DNA of 64,000 bases from contig NZ_JACHXS010000017.1 of NCBI RefSeq assembly GCF_014192225.1, positions 42,171 to 106,170 on the forward strand, in the 5' to 3' direction. The stretch comes from Pseudoduganella umbonata. GTDB lineage: Bacteria > Pseudomonadota > Gammaproteobacteria > Burkholderiales > Burkholderiaceae_D. Of the stretch, positions 50,011 through 58,553 are shown in pieces. The notes beneath the pieces are model-generated. The model made no database searches, had not been told where the DNA came from, and was given only the letters and a program-made list of their open reading frames with translations. A program made the position numbers and the translations under genes. Positions within the stretch are counted from its first letter, which is position 1, and each line of letters starts with the position of its first letter.

Positions 50011-50823
50011 TCAGAAGGCGCGATTCAAGCCGACGATGGCCGTTGCCTTGGCCACGTTGGCAAGGCGGATGTTCCCGGCCGCATCGGGCATGCCGGTCGT
50101 ATAGCTCTTGTAGATGTTCGTCCTGCCCCACGCGCGCGTTACCGCGACGGTCGCGCTCCAGCCGCCGCCCAGGTCCTTCGTGACGCCCGTCTTCGCGTCG
50201 CGCCAGTTCCAGATGCCGTTGCCGGCACCGGCCACGCGGCCATTGCCGGCGTGCAGGTTCAGCGTCCAGCCGTTGCCGAGACCGGGATTGGCACCCACGT
50301 CCAGGTAGCCGGTACCGCGCGAATCCGGAATGCCGAAGAACATCGCGCTGACGGTGCGGTAGTACCTTGCATACGCGGCGCGCCAGGTCACCCCCAGCGC
50401 CAGTTCGGCATAGTTGAAGCGGTCGCCGGTGGCGCTCATCCGGGCGCCCGGGTAGGCGTAGTAATACGCCATCACGCTGTAGCCGATGGCACCGGCACTG
50501 CCGCTGTAGCCGCCGTACAGGTCCCACTCGGCACGGCCCTCTTCCATGAAGCTGTCGCTGACCGTGGACGCCCAGGTGCCGGCGGACCAGCCGTCCGGCC
50601 GCACGTAGTCGACGCCACCCTGCACGGCGGGCTTGCCCCAGGTCTGGCGGATGCCCCGCGAGACATATTGCGACACGACGCCCGCGTTCGCGGACCATTG
50701 CGGCGCCGGCGGCTCGCCGGCGGTTTCGGCAGCCTGGACAAGGGGCGCCTGTAGCGTGGCCGCACACGCGGCAAGGCAAAGCACGGGCAGGAGCGCACGG
50801 CTCCGGTATGGGCGTTGAATCAT
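50011..50823 (-). CDS. TorF-family putative outer-membrane porin
   Basis: This 270-residue outer-membrane protein has a signal peptide (about 1-31, LVQAAETA). WSANAGVVSQYVSRGIRQTW is the hallmark start of the TorF/TIGR02001 family. Repeated amphipathic strands rich in Tyr/Trp/Gly follow (GGYSGSAGAIGYSVMAYYY, YLDVGANPGLGNGWTLN) and the C-terminal Phe (IVGLNRAF) needed for barrel insertion. The function of this family is unproven; a porin role is presumed. It sits between the chemoreceptor and the second GH43/GH28 cluster. An inverted repeat lies in its promoter region at 50875-50910. Confidence 0.85.
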   Translation of the reverse strand: MIQRPYRSRALLPVLCLAACAATLQAPLVQAAETAGEPPAPQWSANAGVVSQYVSRGIRQTWGKPAVQGGVDYVRPDGWSAGTWASTVSDSFMEEGRAEWDLYGGYSGSAGAIGYSVMAYYYAYPGARMSATGDRFNYAELALGVTWRAAYARYYRTVSAMFFGIPDSRGTGYLDVGANPGLGNGWTLNLHAGNGRVAGAGNGIWNWRDAKTGVTKDLGGGWSATVAVTRAWGRTNIYKSYTTGMPDAAGNIRLANVAKATAIVGLNRAF

Positions 50824-50874
50824 TGGATGTCGGGCAAGGGGCGGCGGATCTGCCGCGGGATCGGTGGCGAGATG

Positions 50875-50910
50875 TAGCCACACGGCAATAATAGCGCCGA
50901 TCCGTGGCTA
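50875..50910 (-). promoter_or_regulatory. Inverted repeat upstream of the porin-like gene
   Basis: TAGCCACACGG (50875-50885) and CCGTGGCTA (50902-50910) are complementary except for a 2-base insertion, across 16 bases. The arm is 52 bases before the start codon, so it could be an operator or fold as a leader hairpin. The regulator is unknown. Confidence 0.35.
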
Positions 50911-51058
50911 TCGTCGTGAAAGCTGCCCTTTTGTCCACGGCTTTTTTGCCGCGGTGCGACGCCGATGCAACAAACCGGTCAGCCGATTGATCGGCCCGCT
51001 CTTCTCCGCGGCGGGCACGGTCGGCTACACTCGGCCGTTATCTTGACCCGGAGACACT

Positions 51059-52153
51059 ATGCAAGCACGCCCCCTCGCGCAGTCCGCGCTTTTGCTGACG
51101 GCACTGGCCGCGCCGGCGCTGCCGGCCGGTGCCGCCGCGCCGGGCGGCCTGGCGATGCCCGACATGCCGCTGCACGATCCGTTCGTGGTGGCCGACAAGG
51201 CCAGCGGCACGTATTACCTGTACACGTCGAACGTGCCGTCGGTGAGCGGCGAATGCGGCACCGGCATCATGGCTTACCAGAGCCGCGACCTGAAAACGTG
51301 GACGACGCCGAAAGTGGTGTTCCGCCTGCCCGAAAACTCGTGGGCGAACGGCGGCGCCTGGGCACCGGAAGTGCATGCGTGGCGCGGCAAGTATTATTTG
51401 TTCACCACGCTGCACAACGAGGCGGCAAGGATCGCCGCGCCGTCGGCCTCGGGCTGGCCGGCCTACCGGCGCGGCACCGTGATGGCGGTGGCCGACCGCC
51501 CCGAAGGCCCGTTCACGGTGGCCAACGGCGGCGAGCCGGTGGCCCCGGCAGGCCTGATGACGCTCGACGGCACGCTGTACGTGGACCGCGCCGGCAAGCC
51601 GTCGTATGTGTATGCCCACGAGTGGATCCAGGCCGGCGACGGCACCATCGAGGCGCTGCCGCTGACGCAGGACCTGAAACCGGCGGGACCGCCGAAACTG
51701 CTGTTCAAGGCGTCCAGCGCGCCGTGGTCGAACGGGCAACGGCCGGTGGCGCCGGACGGCACGCCCGCCAAGGCCAATGTCTACGTGACCGACGGCCCGC
51801 AACTGTACCCGTCGAAGGATGGCAGCCTGCTGATGCTGTGGTCGAGCTATGACCGCAACGGGTACGTGCAGTCGGTGGCCCGCTCGGCATCCGGCGAACT
51901 GGCCGGCCCGTGGGAACAGCTCGAGCCGATCGTGCGCCGAGATTCCGGCCACGGCATGCTGTTCGACACGTTCGACGGCAAGCGCATGCTGGTGGTGCAC
52001 CGGCCGTTCAAGAACGCGCGCGGCAAGCTGTACGAAGTGCGCGACGCGGGCGGCAGGATCGAGGTCCTGAACCAGCGCGTGGACCTCGACGGCGACCACG
52101 CGATGGCACCGTCGCCGCCGCCGAAACGGGACCACTGCAAGCCCGCGCAGTAA
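51059..52153 (+). CDS. Exported GH43 glycoside hydrolase
   Basis: This 364-residue family-43 enzyme has a signal peptide (about 1-26, PAGAAAP). The propeller core shows the base Asp in PLHDPFVVADKASGTYYLYT and GAWAPEVHAWRGKYYLF. The pKa Asp region is LDGTLYVDRAGKPSYVYAHE, and VTDGPQLYPSKDGSLLMLWS is a segment seen in GH43 beta-xylosidase-like subfamilies. The most likely catalytic acid is the Glu of AHEW; this is by analogy. Alternative: an inactive or altered-specificity member. It follows a CCCGGAGACACT ribosome site and converges with the GH28 gene. It belongs to the second half of the polysaccharide locus. Confidence 0.87.
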   Translation: MQARPLAQSALLLTALAAPALPAGAAAPGGLAMPDMPLHDPFVVADKASGTYYLYTSNVPSVSGECGTGIMAYQSRDLKTWTTPKVVFRLPENSWANGGAWAPEVHAWRGKYYLFTTLHNEAARIAAPSASGWPAYRRGTVMAVADRPEGPFTVANGGEPVAPAGLMTLDGTLYVDRAGKPSYVYAHEWIQAGDGTIEALPLTQDLKPAGPPKLLFKASSAPWSNGQRPVAPDGTPAKANVYVTDGPQLYPSKDGSLLMLWSSYDRNGYVQSVARSASGELAGPWEQLEPIVRRDSGHGMLFDTFDGKRMLVVHRPFKNARGKLYEVRDAGGRIEVLNQRVDLDGDHAMAPSPPPKRDHCKPAQ

Positions 52154-52220
52154 GCGGCAAAGCGAGAGGCGCGGTAAGGGGCGTTTACCTGCCTACAGCG
52201 CCAGCGCCAGCGGCTTGCCG

Positions 52221-53519
52221 CTACAGCGTCAGCGGCTTGCCATTGACGCGCACGTTCTCCAGCCGCAGGCCGGGCGCACCGGTGGCGTCCAGCGTGCCCG
52301 TCCCGAGCGCGACGTCGATATCCTTGAGCAGGATGTCGCCGATCTCCGTCTGGCCCGGATTCGGCGCGATCTTGCCGAACGTGCCGAAGCGCCCCTTGAT
52401 GCCGACCAGGCTGACGTTGCGCACGATCGACTTCGGCGGCGGCGCGCCTTTCAGGTTGAAATACTGCGTCCACGGCCGGATGGCCACGATCAGCCCGCTG
52501 TCCGAATCGAGCGTCAGCCCGCGGAAGTGGATGTCCTCGTAGTGCTGCGGCGTATCGGCGCGCAGCTTCAGCACGGCCACGTTCTGCACCCGCGGCCCGA
52601 CCCGGCAATTCTCCACCAGCACGTCGCGCACCAGCGTGGCTTCGCTGCCCAGCGTCATCACGCCATGGCCGCGCCGGAACTCGCAGTTGCGTACGCGGAT
52701 GTGCTCGACGGGCGGGCTGTCCTTGTCTTCGAGGGCCTGCGGGCCTTTCGATCCCTTGGCGGCGATGCAGTCGTCTGTGACGGAAAAATAGCAGTCCTCG
52801 ACGGTCACGCGCTGGCAGCTGTCCAGGTCGATTCCGTCGGTGCTGGGCGCCTGCTTGTAGTCGTCCGGCACCTCGAAGCGGGCGCCGCGCACCGTCACGT
52901 CCTGGCAGCGGTACAGGTGCAGGTTCCAGAACTGCGAATCCTTGAACGTGACGCCTTCGACGGTAACGCCGCGCGAACGCTCGATCAGCGCCAGGCGGGC
53001 GCGCGGCACGCCGATGTTGGCGAAGTTGTGCGGATCCGGCGCCGCCTTGCGCAGCTTCCAGAACAGGTCCCAGATCGGCCGGCCCGCACCGTCGAGGGTG
53101 CCGGCGCCGGTGATCTTCAGGCCGTCGCAGCCGTTCGCATTGATCAGCGCCGGATTGAAGCTCGGCGCGAAATGCCCCTCGATGCGCGTGCGCTGCGCCG
53201 GGAAGTGGCGCATGTCCGTCGAGCATTTCAGCACTGCGCCCTGCTCCAGGTGCAGGTGCACCTTCGGCTTCAGGAACAGCGCCCCGCTGACGAATACGCC
53301 GGGCGGCACCACCACCGTGCCGCCGCCCTGCCCGGCCACGTGGTCGATGGTCTTCTGGATCGCGATGGTATTGACGGTCCGGTCGTCGGCCAGCGCGCCG
53401 AAGTCGGTGATCGCGGCCCGCCGTGGCTGGGCCAGCGAGGCGCAGGCCGGCAGTGCCAGCATTGGGGCCGCCAGCAGCGACAGGGCGACGCCGCGGCGGG
53501 CGGTGGAAGGGTGGGACAT
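52221..53519 (-). CDS. GH28 polygalacturonase-like lipoprotein
   Basis: This 432-residue right-handed beta-helix protein of glycoside hydrolase family 28 hydrolyses galacturonan or rhamnogalacturonan. The N-terminus has two Arg and a hydrophobic stretch ending LPAC26, a lipoprotein signal (possibly Tat). The catalytic motifs are STDGID (Asp228, Asp231; the usual NTDG has S for N), DDC (Asp249/Asp250) and GHG (284-286). The usual RIK motif is replaced by LKLRAD. The start at 53519 has a GGAGAG site. It is a likely pectin-side-chain or backbone enzyme acting in the periplasm or at the outer membrane. It lies on the same strand as the esterase gene upstream with about 150 bases between. Confidence 0.9.
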   Translation of the reverse strand: MSHPSTARRGVALSLLAAPMLALPACASLAQPRRAAITDFGALADDRTVNTIAIQKTIDHVAGQGGGTVVVPPGVFVSGALFLKPKVHLHLEQGAVLKCSTDMRHFPAQRTRIEGHFAPSFNPALINANGCDGLKITGAGTLDGAGRPIWDLFWKLRKAAPDPHNFANIGVPRARLALIERSRGVTVEGVTFKDSQFWNLHLYRCQDVTVRGARFEVPDDYKQAPSTDGIDLDSCQRVTVEDCYFSVTDDCIAAKGSKGPQALEDKDSPPVEHIRVRNCEFRRGHGVMTLGSEATLVRDVLVENCRVGPRVQNVAVLKLRADTPQHYEDIHFRGLTLDSDSGLIVAIRPWTQYFNLKGAPPPKSIVRNVSLVGIKGRFGTFGKIAPNPGQTEIGDILLKDIDVALGTGTLDATGAPGLRLENVRVNGKPLTL

Positions 53520-53672
53520 GCCGGCTCTCCGATGGACAAGACAGGGCATGGTAGAGCCGGCCGCCCCGGCAGGCCAGCGCTGCACCGAATCACTCAGGAA
53601 CTTGATCGGTGCCGCCGCGCGGCCTCGTTTGCGCTAGAACCTTGCGCTAGAACCTTGCGCTAGGACCTGGCG

Positions 53673-54632
53673 CTAGCCCTTGCGCTGCAGGTAGCCGTGC
53701 ATGCCCAGCCAGCGGGTGAAGCCGTCGAACCATCCGGTGCTGGTGGTCGTCTTCGGATACATGCCGAAGCCGTGGCCGCCCTGCTCGTACAGGTGGAATT
53801 CGACGGGGCGCTTGGCGGCGCGCCAGCTGTCGACCAGGCCATAACCGGCGTTGGCGAAGAACGGGTCGTCCGCCGCCAGCGCCACGAACAGCGGCGGCGC
53901 ATCGGGCGGCGGTGTGACCGGCGTCAGCGGACCATAGATGTTGGCGATGAAGGCCGGCTTGGCATCCTGGCCATGCAGCGCCGTGGACAGCGTCAGCATG
54001 GCACCGGCCGAGAAGCCGGCCATGCCGATGCGGTCGCGATCGATGCCCCACTCCGCCGCGCGGGCACGCACCAGGGCGAAGGCGGCGCGGGCGTCGGCGA
54101 TCTGCGGCGCCAGTTCGACGGCCGGATTCTGCTGCGGCCGCGGGCGGGCGGCGCCGGAAAACATCTCGGCCATGCTGCGCTCGAACGCGGGCATCTCGGC
54201 CGGTGTCTGGACCAGGCGGTATTTCAGCACGAACGCGGCGACGCCCTTGTCGGCCAGCGCGCGCGCCACGTCCCAGCCTTCGTTGTTCATCGACAGCGTG
54301 CGGAAGCCGCCGCCGGGTGCCACGATGACGGCGGCACCGGTCGCCTTGGCGCGGGCCGGCAGCACCGGCGTCAGCGTGGCGACGGTGACGTTGCGGGCGA
54401 ACACGCTGCCGTACTGGCGGTGCCACGATTCCTGCACCTTCGCTCCCGGCAGCGGGCCGGTGTCCAGCACGATCGCATCCGGCTGGGCCGGGGCCGCGAT
54501 CGGCGTCATCCGGTCGTCCTGCGCCATGGCCGGCGTAGCGAACGCACAGGCCAGCAGCAGTGCGCCGGCGGCCATTCTTGCCGCCAGCGGAACCGGGCGG
54601 CGTTTTGTCTCCATGCAAATCTTGGCTTGCAT
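53673..54632 (-). CDS. Exported alpha/beta hydrolase, carbohydrate esterase-like
   Basis: This 319-residue exported hydrolase has a signal peptide (about 14-38, ATPAMAQ). The oxyanion motif is APGGGF (105-110). The nucleophile Ser208 is in MAGFSAGAM, the acid is Asp256 in LAADDPFF and the base His287 in QGGHGFGMYP. It resembles the Axe/BD-FAE-like acetyl-xylan or feruloyl esterase group found in polysaccharide loci. It would remove acetyl or feruloyl groups from xylan or pectin; specificity is inferred. The start at 54632 has an AGAGGAGATCG site. It is divergent from the next GH43 gene, with two LacI-type sites between. Confidence 0.85.
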   Translation of the reverse strand: MQAKICMETKRRPVPLAARMAAGALLLACAFATPAMAQDDRMTPIAAPAQPDAIVLDTGPLPGAKVQESWHRQYGSVFARNVTVATLTPVLPARAKATGAAVIVAPGGGFRTLSMNNEGWDVARALADKGVAAFVLKYRLVQTPAEMPAFERSMAEMFSGAARPRPQQNPAVELAPQIADARAAFALVRARAAEWGIDRDRIGMAGFSAGAMLTLSTALHGQDAKPAFIANIYGPLTPVTPPPDAPPLFVALAADDPFFANAGYGLVDSWRAAKRPVEFHLYEQGGHGFGMYPKTTTSTGWFDGFTRWLGMHGYLQRKG

Positions 54633-54729
54633 TCGATCTCCTCTCGAGGTTCCGGCCGTGCCTGGCTGGCATGGCCGGTCAATCAGGCGTTCAGGACAGC
54701 GCCGTGATCGCGTGCCGTCCGGCCCACCA

Positions 54730-54743
54730 AGGTAGCGCAAACA
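54730..54743. promoter_or_regulatory. LacI-type operator candidate, first of a pair
   Basis: AGGTAGCGCAAACA matches 12 of 14 positions of the xyl-box TGGTAGCGCTAACA. It lies in the divergent region between the esterase and a GH43 gene. A second copy differing in one base lies 57 bases further. Both carry the GCGC centre seen at 23350. Confidence 0.5.
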
Positions 54744-54786
54744 GATACACCACCGTGGATGAATGGTCGCATAATCGCGCCCCGAA

Positions 54787-54800
54787 AGATAGCGCAAACA
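54787..54800. promoter_or_regulatory. LacI-type operator candidate, second of a pair
   Basis: AGATAGCGCAAACA differs from the copy at 54730 by one base and matches 11 of 14 xyl-box positions. The two copies are direct repeats 57 bases apart, about five and a half helical turns. That spacing could allow two dimers or a repression loop. Confidence 0.45.
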
Positions 54801-54937
54801 TCAACAGTGGAACTTCCGTCGCGGCAGCGCCGGCGGGCCGCGATACCGATTCGGGCATCCTTGCGCGGGCAAATGTGATTGGTGCGCGCGGCGCCTGCGA
54901 TGGCACACTCCCCGCACTTCCACGACCTCCGGATGCC

Positions 54938-55960
54938 ATGCCTTACCGTTTCGTTTCCCTGATCGCCGCAGCCCTCCTCGCCCTGCCCGCCGGCGCCGCG
55001 CCGGTGTTCGACAATCCGCTGGTGCAGCAGCGCGCCGATCCGCACGTGACGCTGCAGCCGGACGGCTACTACTACCTGACCGCCACGGCGCCCGAATACG
55101 ACCGGATCGAGGTGCGCCGCGCGCGCGACCTGAACGGCATCGGCAAGGGAGAGAGCAAGGTGGTGTGGCGCAAGCACGCGGCCGGCCCGATGAGTGCCAG
55201 CATCTGGGCGCCGGAAATGCACCGGATCGATGGCAAGTGGTACATCTACTTCACCGCAGGCCGTGCCGACGCACCGATGGACATTCGCCTGTACGTGCTG
55301 GAAAACGCGGCCGCCAATCCGCTCGAGGGCACATGGAAGGAGCGCGGGCAGTTGAAGACGGGCTGGGAAATATTCGCGCTCGACGCCACCACGTTCGCCA
55401 TCGGCGGCAAGCGCTACCTGCTGTGGACCCAGCGCCCGCCCGCGTCGGACAAGCACATGACCGCCGTGTATATGGCGGAGATGGACACGCCGCTGTCGAT
55501 CACCGGTGCGGCAACCCTGCTCACGACGCCCGAGCACCCGTGGGAAAAGATCAAGTTCGACGTCAACGAGGCGCCGGCCGTGCTGGTGAAGAACGGCCGC
55601 GTGTTCGTCACCTATTCCGCCAGCGCGACCGATGCGAACTATGCGCTGGGCATGCTGACGGCCGATGCCGGCGCCGACCTGCTCGATGCCCGTTCATGGT
55701 CGAAGTCGGCCCGCCCCGTCTTCGCCAGCAGCCAGGCCACCGGCCAGTACGGCCCCGGGCACAATTCGTTCACCACCACGCCGGACGGCAAGACCGACAT
55801 CCTGGTCTACCACGCGCGCTCCTACGAACACATTCCCGGCGACTCATTGCACGATCCGAACCGGCATACGCGCGCGCAGGCCATTGCCTGGCGCGCGGAC
55901 GGTACGCCGGATTTCGGCGAGCCGGTGGCGGACAAGGCGGCGGACAGCAGCCGTCCCTGA
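54938..55960 (+). CDS. Exported GH43 alpha-L-arabinofuranosidase-like enzyme
   Basis: This 340-residue family-43 enzyme has a signal peptide (about 1-20, LPAGAAP). It matches the arabinofuranosidase/exo-arabinanase type: the base Asp is in QQRADPHVTLQPDGYYYLT, the pKa Asp in FALDATTFAIGG and the acid Glu in DVNEAPAVLVKNG. GQYGPGHNSFTTTPDG and HARSYEHIPGDSLHDPNRHT are also typical of this subgroup, the latter close to the active site. There is no added binding module. It is divergent from the esterase and probably controlled by the paired LacI-type sites. The frame extends upstream to 54560 without similarity. The likely job is removing arabinose from arabinan or arabinoxylan fragments. Confidence 0.9.
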   Translation: MPYRFVSLIAAALLALPAGAAPVFDNPLVQQRADPHVTLQPDGYYYLTATAPEYDRIEVRRARDLNGIGKGESKVVWRKHAAGPMSASIWAPEMHRIDGKWYIYFTAGRADAPMDIRLYVLENAAANPLEGTWKERGQLKTGWEIFALDATTFAIGGKRYLLWTQRPPASDKHMTAVYMAEMDTPLSITGAATLLTTPEHPWEKIKFDVNEAPAVLVKNGRVFVTYSASATDANYALGMLTADAGADLLDARSWSKSARPVFASSQATGQYGPGHNSFTTTPDGKTDILVYHARSYEHIPGDSLHDPNRHTRAQAIAWRADGTPDFGEPVADKAADSSRP

Positions 55961-56023
55961 TGGCGCCCCGGCTTGGCGCGAACAGCGCCTGAACCAACGC
56001 AGGCTTTTCAACGGTACTTCCGG

Positions 56024-56983
56024 CTATTTCATGGCGCTGAAGGTCTTGCGCCAGTCCCTCGGGCTGACCTGGAACCGCTTCTTGAAATGCTGGCGGAACG
56101 AGGTCGGCGTCTGGAACCCTGCCATACCCGCAATCCTGTCGATCGACAGCGATGTCGTTTCCAGCAGTTCGCGCGTCCGGTGAAGGCGTTCATTGACCAG
56201 CCAGTCGACCAGTGTCATGCCCGTCGCCTTGCTGAAGTGGCGGGTAAAGGTGCGGCGGCTCATGGCAGTACGCTCGGCCAGGTCGTCGATGCTGTGTGCC
56301 CGGTCGAGGTTATTGCGAAGATAGTCGAGCAGGATGTTGAGCTGCGCATCCTGGGTGGACGCGGCGACCGGCTGCTCGATGAACTGGGCCTGGCCACCCT
56401 CGCGGTGAGGCGGTATGACCATCGTGCGCGCCACCTTGTTGGCCACGCGGGCACCATAATATTCGCGCACCAGGTACAGGCAGCAATCGAGTCCGGCGCC
56501 GGTGCCCGCCGACGTGATCAGCTTGTCCTCCTCGACATACAGCGCATTCATATCGAGCTTGACACGCGGGAAGCGCCGGCAGAAATCCTGCTCCGCCATC
56601 CAGTGCGTGGATGCCCGCTTGCCGTCGAGCAGGCCGGCGTACGCCAGCGGATAGGCGCCATAGCATAGTCCCACCACGTGCGCCCCCCTGGCGTGGGCGC
56701 GCGTCAGCACACCCACCAGATCGTCACCGGGGCGGGCGTCCAGGTCGTGCCACCCGGGTACCACCAGGATATCGGCTGTTTCCGCCAGTTCCAGCCCGCC
56801 ATCAGGATGCACCGTCAACGCACGCTCGGCGCTGAGCGAGTCCGCGCCCGACGAGACGATGCGCAAATCGAACAGCGGCCCTTCCGGCTGCGCGGCGCTG
56901 AAGACCAGGTAAGGCACCGAGAAGTGGAACGGGCTGAAGCTGGCATAAAGGATGAGGGCAACGACCGGAGGCTTTTTCTGCAT
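56024..56983 (-). CDS. GlxA-family AraC-type regulator with DJ-1/PfpI domain
   Basis: This 319-residue regulator has an N-terminal DJ-1/PfpI-like domain (about 7-175, ILVVPGWHD and GLCYGAYPL with Cys107 at the elbow). A C-terminal AraC double HTH (about 215-312) follows, with AERTAMSRRTFTRHFSKATG and IAGMAGFQTPTSFRQHFKKR. This is the GlxA/FtrA architecture, in which the N-domain is a non-enzymatic sensor. The gene is divergent from the exported MBL hydrolase at 57105 (121 bases between) and is the natural candidate for its control. The effector is unknown. Confidence 0.92.
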   Translation of the reverse strand: MQKKPPVVALILYASFSPFHFSVPYLVFSAAQPEGPLFDLRIVSSGADSLSAERALTVHPDGGLELAETADILVVPGWHDLDARPGDDLVGVLTRAHARGAHVVGLCYGAYPLAYAGLLDGKRASTHWMAEQDFCRRFPRVKLDMNALYVEEDKLITSAGTGAGLDCCLYLVREYYGARVANKVARTMVIPPHREGGQAQFIEQPVAASTQDAQLNILLDYLRNNLDRAHSIDDLAERTAMSRRTFTRHFSKATGMTLVDWLVNERLHRTRELLETTSLSIDRIAGMAGFQTPTSFRQHFKKRFQVSPRDWRKTFSAMK

Positions 56984-57104
56984 GATGGCCGGATGATAGC
57001 GGATTTGGCCCGAAAGTTTCGATAGTTGGCATTCGGGTCGATTTCATGTTCGCGCCGCCCCCGCCACAATGCTGCCTGTCGATACTTCATCAGGAGCAGT
57101 AACA

Positions 57105-58001
57105 ATGAAAGCCCTCAAAACACTGGCCATGGCCATGGCACTGGCTGCCAGCAACGCAGTGGGCATCGCCCACGCCGACACTGGCGCTGCCACTGCCACT
57201 GCCACTGCCAAGGCAGCGGTTCAGGTCCAGCAGATCCGCAACGCCACGGCCAAGATCGATTACGCCGGCAAGACCTTCCTGGTCGATCCTTTCCTGGCAA
57301 GGAAAGGCACCTACCCCGGCTTTCCAGGCACGTTCCACAGCGAGCTGCGCAACCCGACGGTAGAGTTGCCGCTGCCGGTGAAGGACATCATGCGCGGCGT
57401 GGACGCGGTGATCGTCACCCATACCCACCTCGACCATTGGGACGGCGGCGACCACAAATTCATCCCGAAAGCGATGCCGCTGTTTGTCCAGCATGAAGCC
57501 GACGCCAAAGTGATCCGCAGCCAGGGTTATACCGATGTGCGCATCATGACCGACAGCACCGAGTTCGAGGGCGTGCGCCTGACCAAAACGGGCGGCCGGC
57601 ACGGTACCGAAGAGATGTACAGCAAGAAGCCGCTGGGCGACGCGCTGGGTGAGGCAATGGGTGTCGTGTTCCAGGCACCGGGCGCCAAGACCGTGTATAT
57701 CGTGGGTGACACGGTATGGAACGCAACCGTCGATCGCACGCTGGCCAGGTTCAAGCCCGACGTCGTCATCCTCAATACGGGCGACGCCCGCATGAAGGGT
57801 TACACCGGCTCCATCATCATGGGCAAGGACGATGTGCTGCACGCCTGGCAGGCCATGCCCGACGCGACCATCATCGCCACCCACATGGATGCCATCAACC
57901 ACATGACGCTGAGCCGCAAGGAACTGCGCGACCACGTGGAAGAGCACAAGATCGGCGACCGCGTGCGCATTCCTGCCGATGGCGAGGTGTTGAGGTTCTG
58001 A
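57105..58001 (+). CDS. Exported MBL-fold hydrolase (UlaG/UPF0173-like)
   Basis: This 298-residue protein has a signal peptide (about 1-24) followed by an Ala/Thr-rich linker. The metallo-beta-lactamase fold shows the UlaG-type pattern: IRNATAKIDYAGKTFLVDP at the start, zinc ligands His106/His108/Asp110/His111 in VTHTHLDHWDG, Asp in YIVGDTVWN, and His in IATHMDAINH. These proteins cleave phosphate- or ester-containing small molecules, but most members have unknown substrates. The ATG follows CAGGAGCAGTAAC. It is divergent from the GlxA-type regulator. It is not a paralogue of the lactonase-like MBL protein at 36678, whose motif set differs. Confidence 0.87.
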   Translation: MKALKTLAMAMALAASNAVGIAHADTGAATATATAKAAVQVQQIRNATAKIDYAGKTFLVDPFLARKGTYPGFPGTFHSELRNPTVELPLPVKDIMRGVDAVIVTHTHLDHWDGGDHKFIPKAMPLFVQHEADAKVIRSQGYTDVRIMTDSTEFEGVRLTKTGGRHGTEEMYSKKPLGDALGEAMGVVFQAPGAKTVYIVGDTVWNATVDRTLARFKPDVVILNTGDARMKGYTGSIIMGKDDVLHAWQAMPDATIIATHMDAINHMTLSRKELRDHVEEHKIGDRVRIPADGEVLRF

Positions 58002-58109
58002 ACATTATTCTTCCATGCCGGGTTCCGATGACTGCGAAACCCTGCCGGGAAGCGGACATTTCGCTTGGAATCCCACCCGTAATTCATGCGCTGGTGCCAG
58101 ACTGGCCAG

Positions 58110-58505
58110 CTACGCTCCCGGTGCGGGGGTATCGACGATCAGCTCCGGCTGCAACGCGCGAATACGCAGTTCCGTGAAGTAGCCGCCCGCCTCGTTATAG
58201 CGCAGATAGTGGCGGCCACAGTCCAGGCAGCGCGCCACGGCGCAGCGATTGTAGGGGTAGAAATTCAGCGCGATCGGGGCAGTGTCGCTGTCGTAGCGCG
58301 TCCCGGCGGGGTGAAACTCGGCAAACGTCGGCTCGTCGTAGGGATCGTCGAACAGCACGCCGGTCTCTTCGAACCGATTCAATTCCAGCGTCATCGGCAA
58401 TGCGCTCCAGGCGGCAACCGGCACGATGTTGCACGTGCACGGAACCGTGACGGCAGCGGAAGCCTGTGCCAGGCGCATCAGTGTATCGAAAGCGATTTTC
58501 TGCAT
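58110..58505 (-). CDS. Hypothetical protein with a CxxC metal-binding-like motif
   Basis: I do not recognise a family for this 131-residue protein. It has Cys23/Cys25 near the N-terminus and a RCLDCGRHYLRYNE segment (Cys93, Cys96; Cys88 nearby) that looks like half of a zinc site. Aromatic residues are frequent, and there is no signal peptide or membrane helix. The start at 58505 gives MQKIAFDTLMR; the longer frame to 58553 has no better signal. It is on the same strand as and upstream-adjacent to the GFA-family gene, 48 bases away. Function unknown. Confidence 0.6.
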   Translation of the reverse strand: MQKIAFDTLMRLAQASAAVTVPCTCNIVPVAAWSALPMTLELNRFEETGVLFDDPYDEPTFAEFHPAGTRYDSDTAPIALNFYPYNRCAVARCLDCGRHYLRYNEAGGYFTELRIRALQPELIVDTPAPGA

Positions 58506-58553
58506 TGTTGACCAGTCAGTTTCGTTGATGCGATTGTAAGCGTGCCGTGGCAC

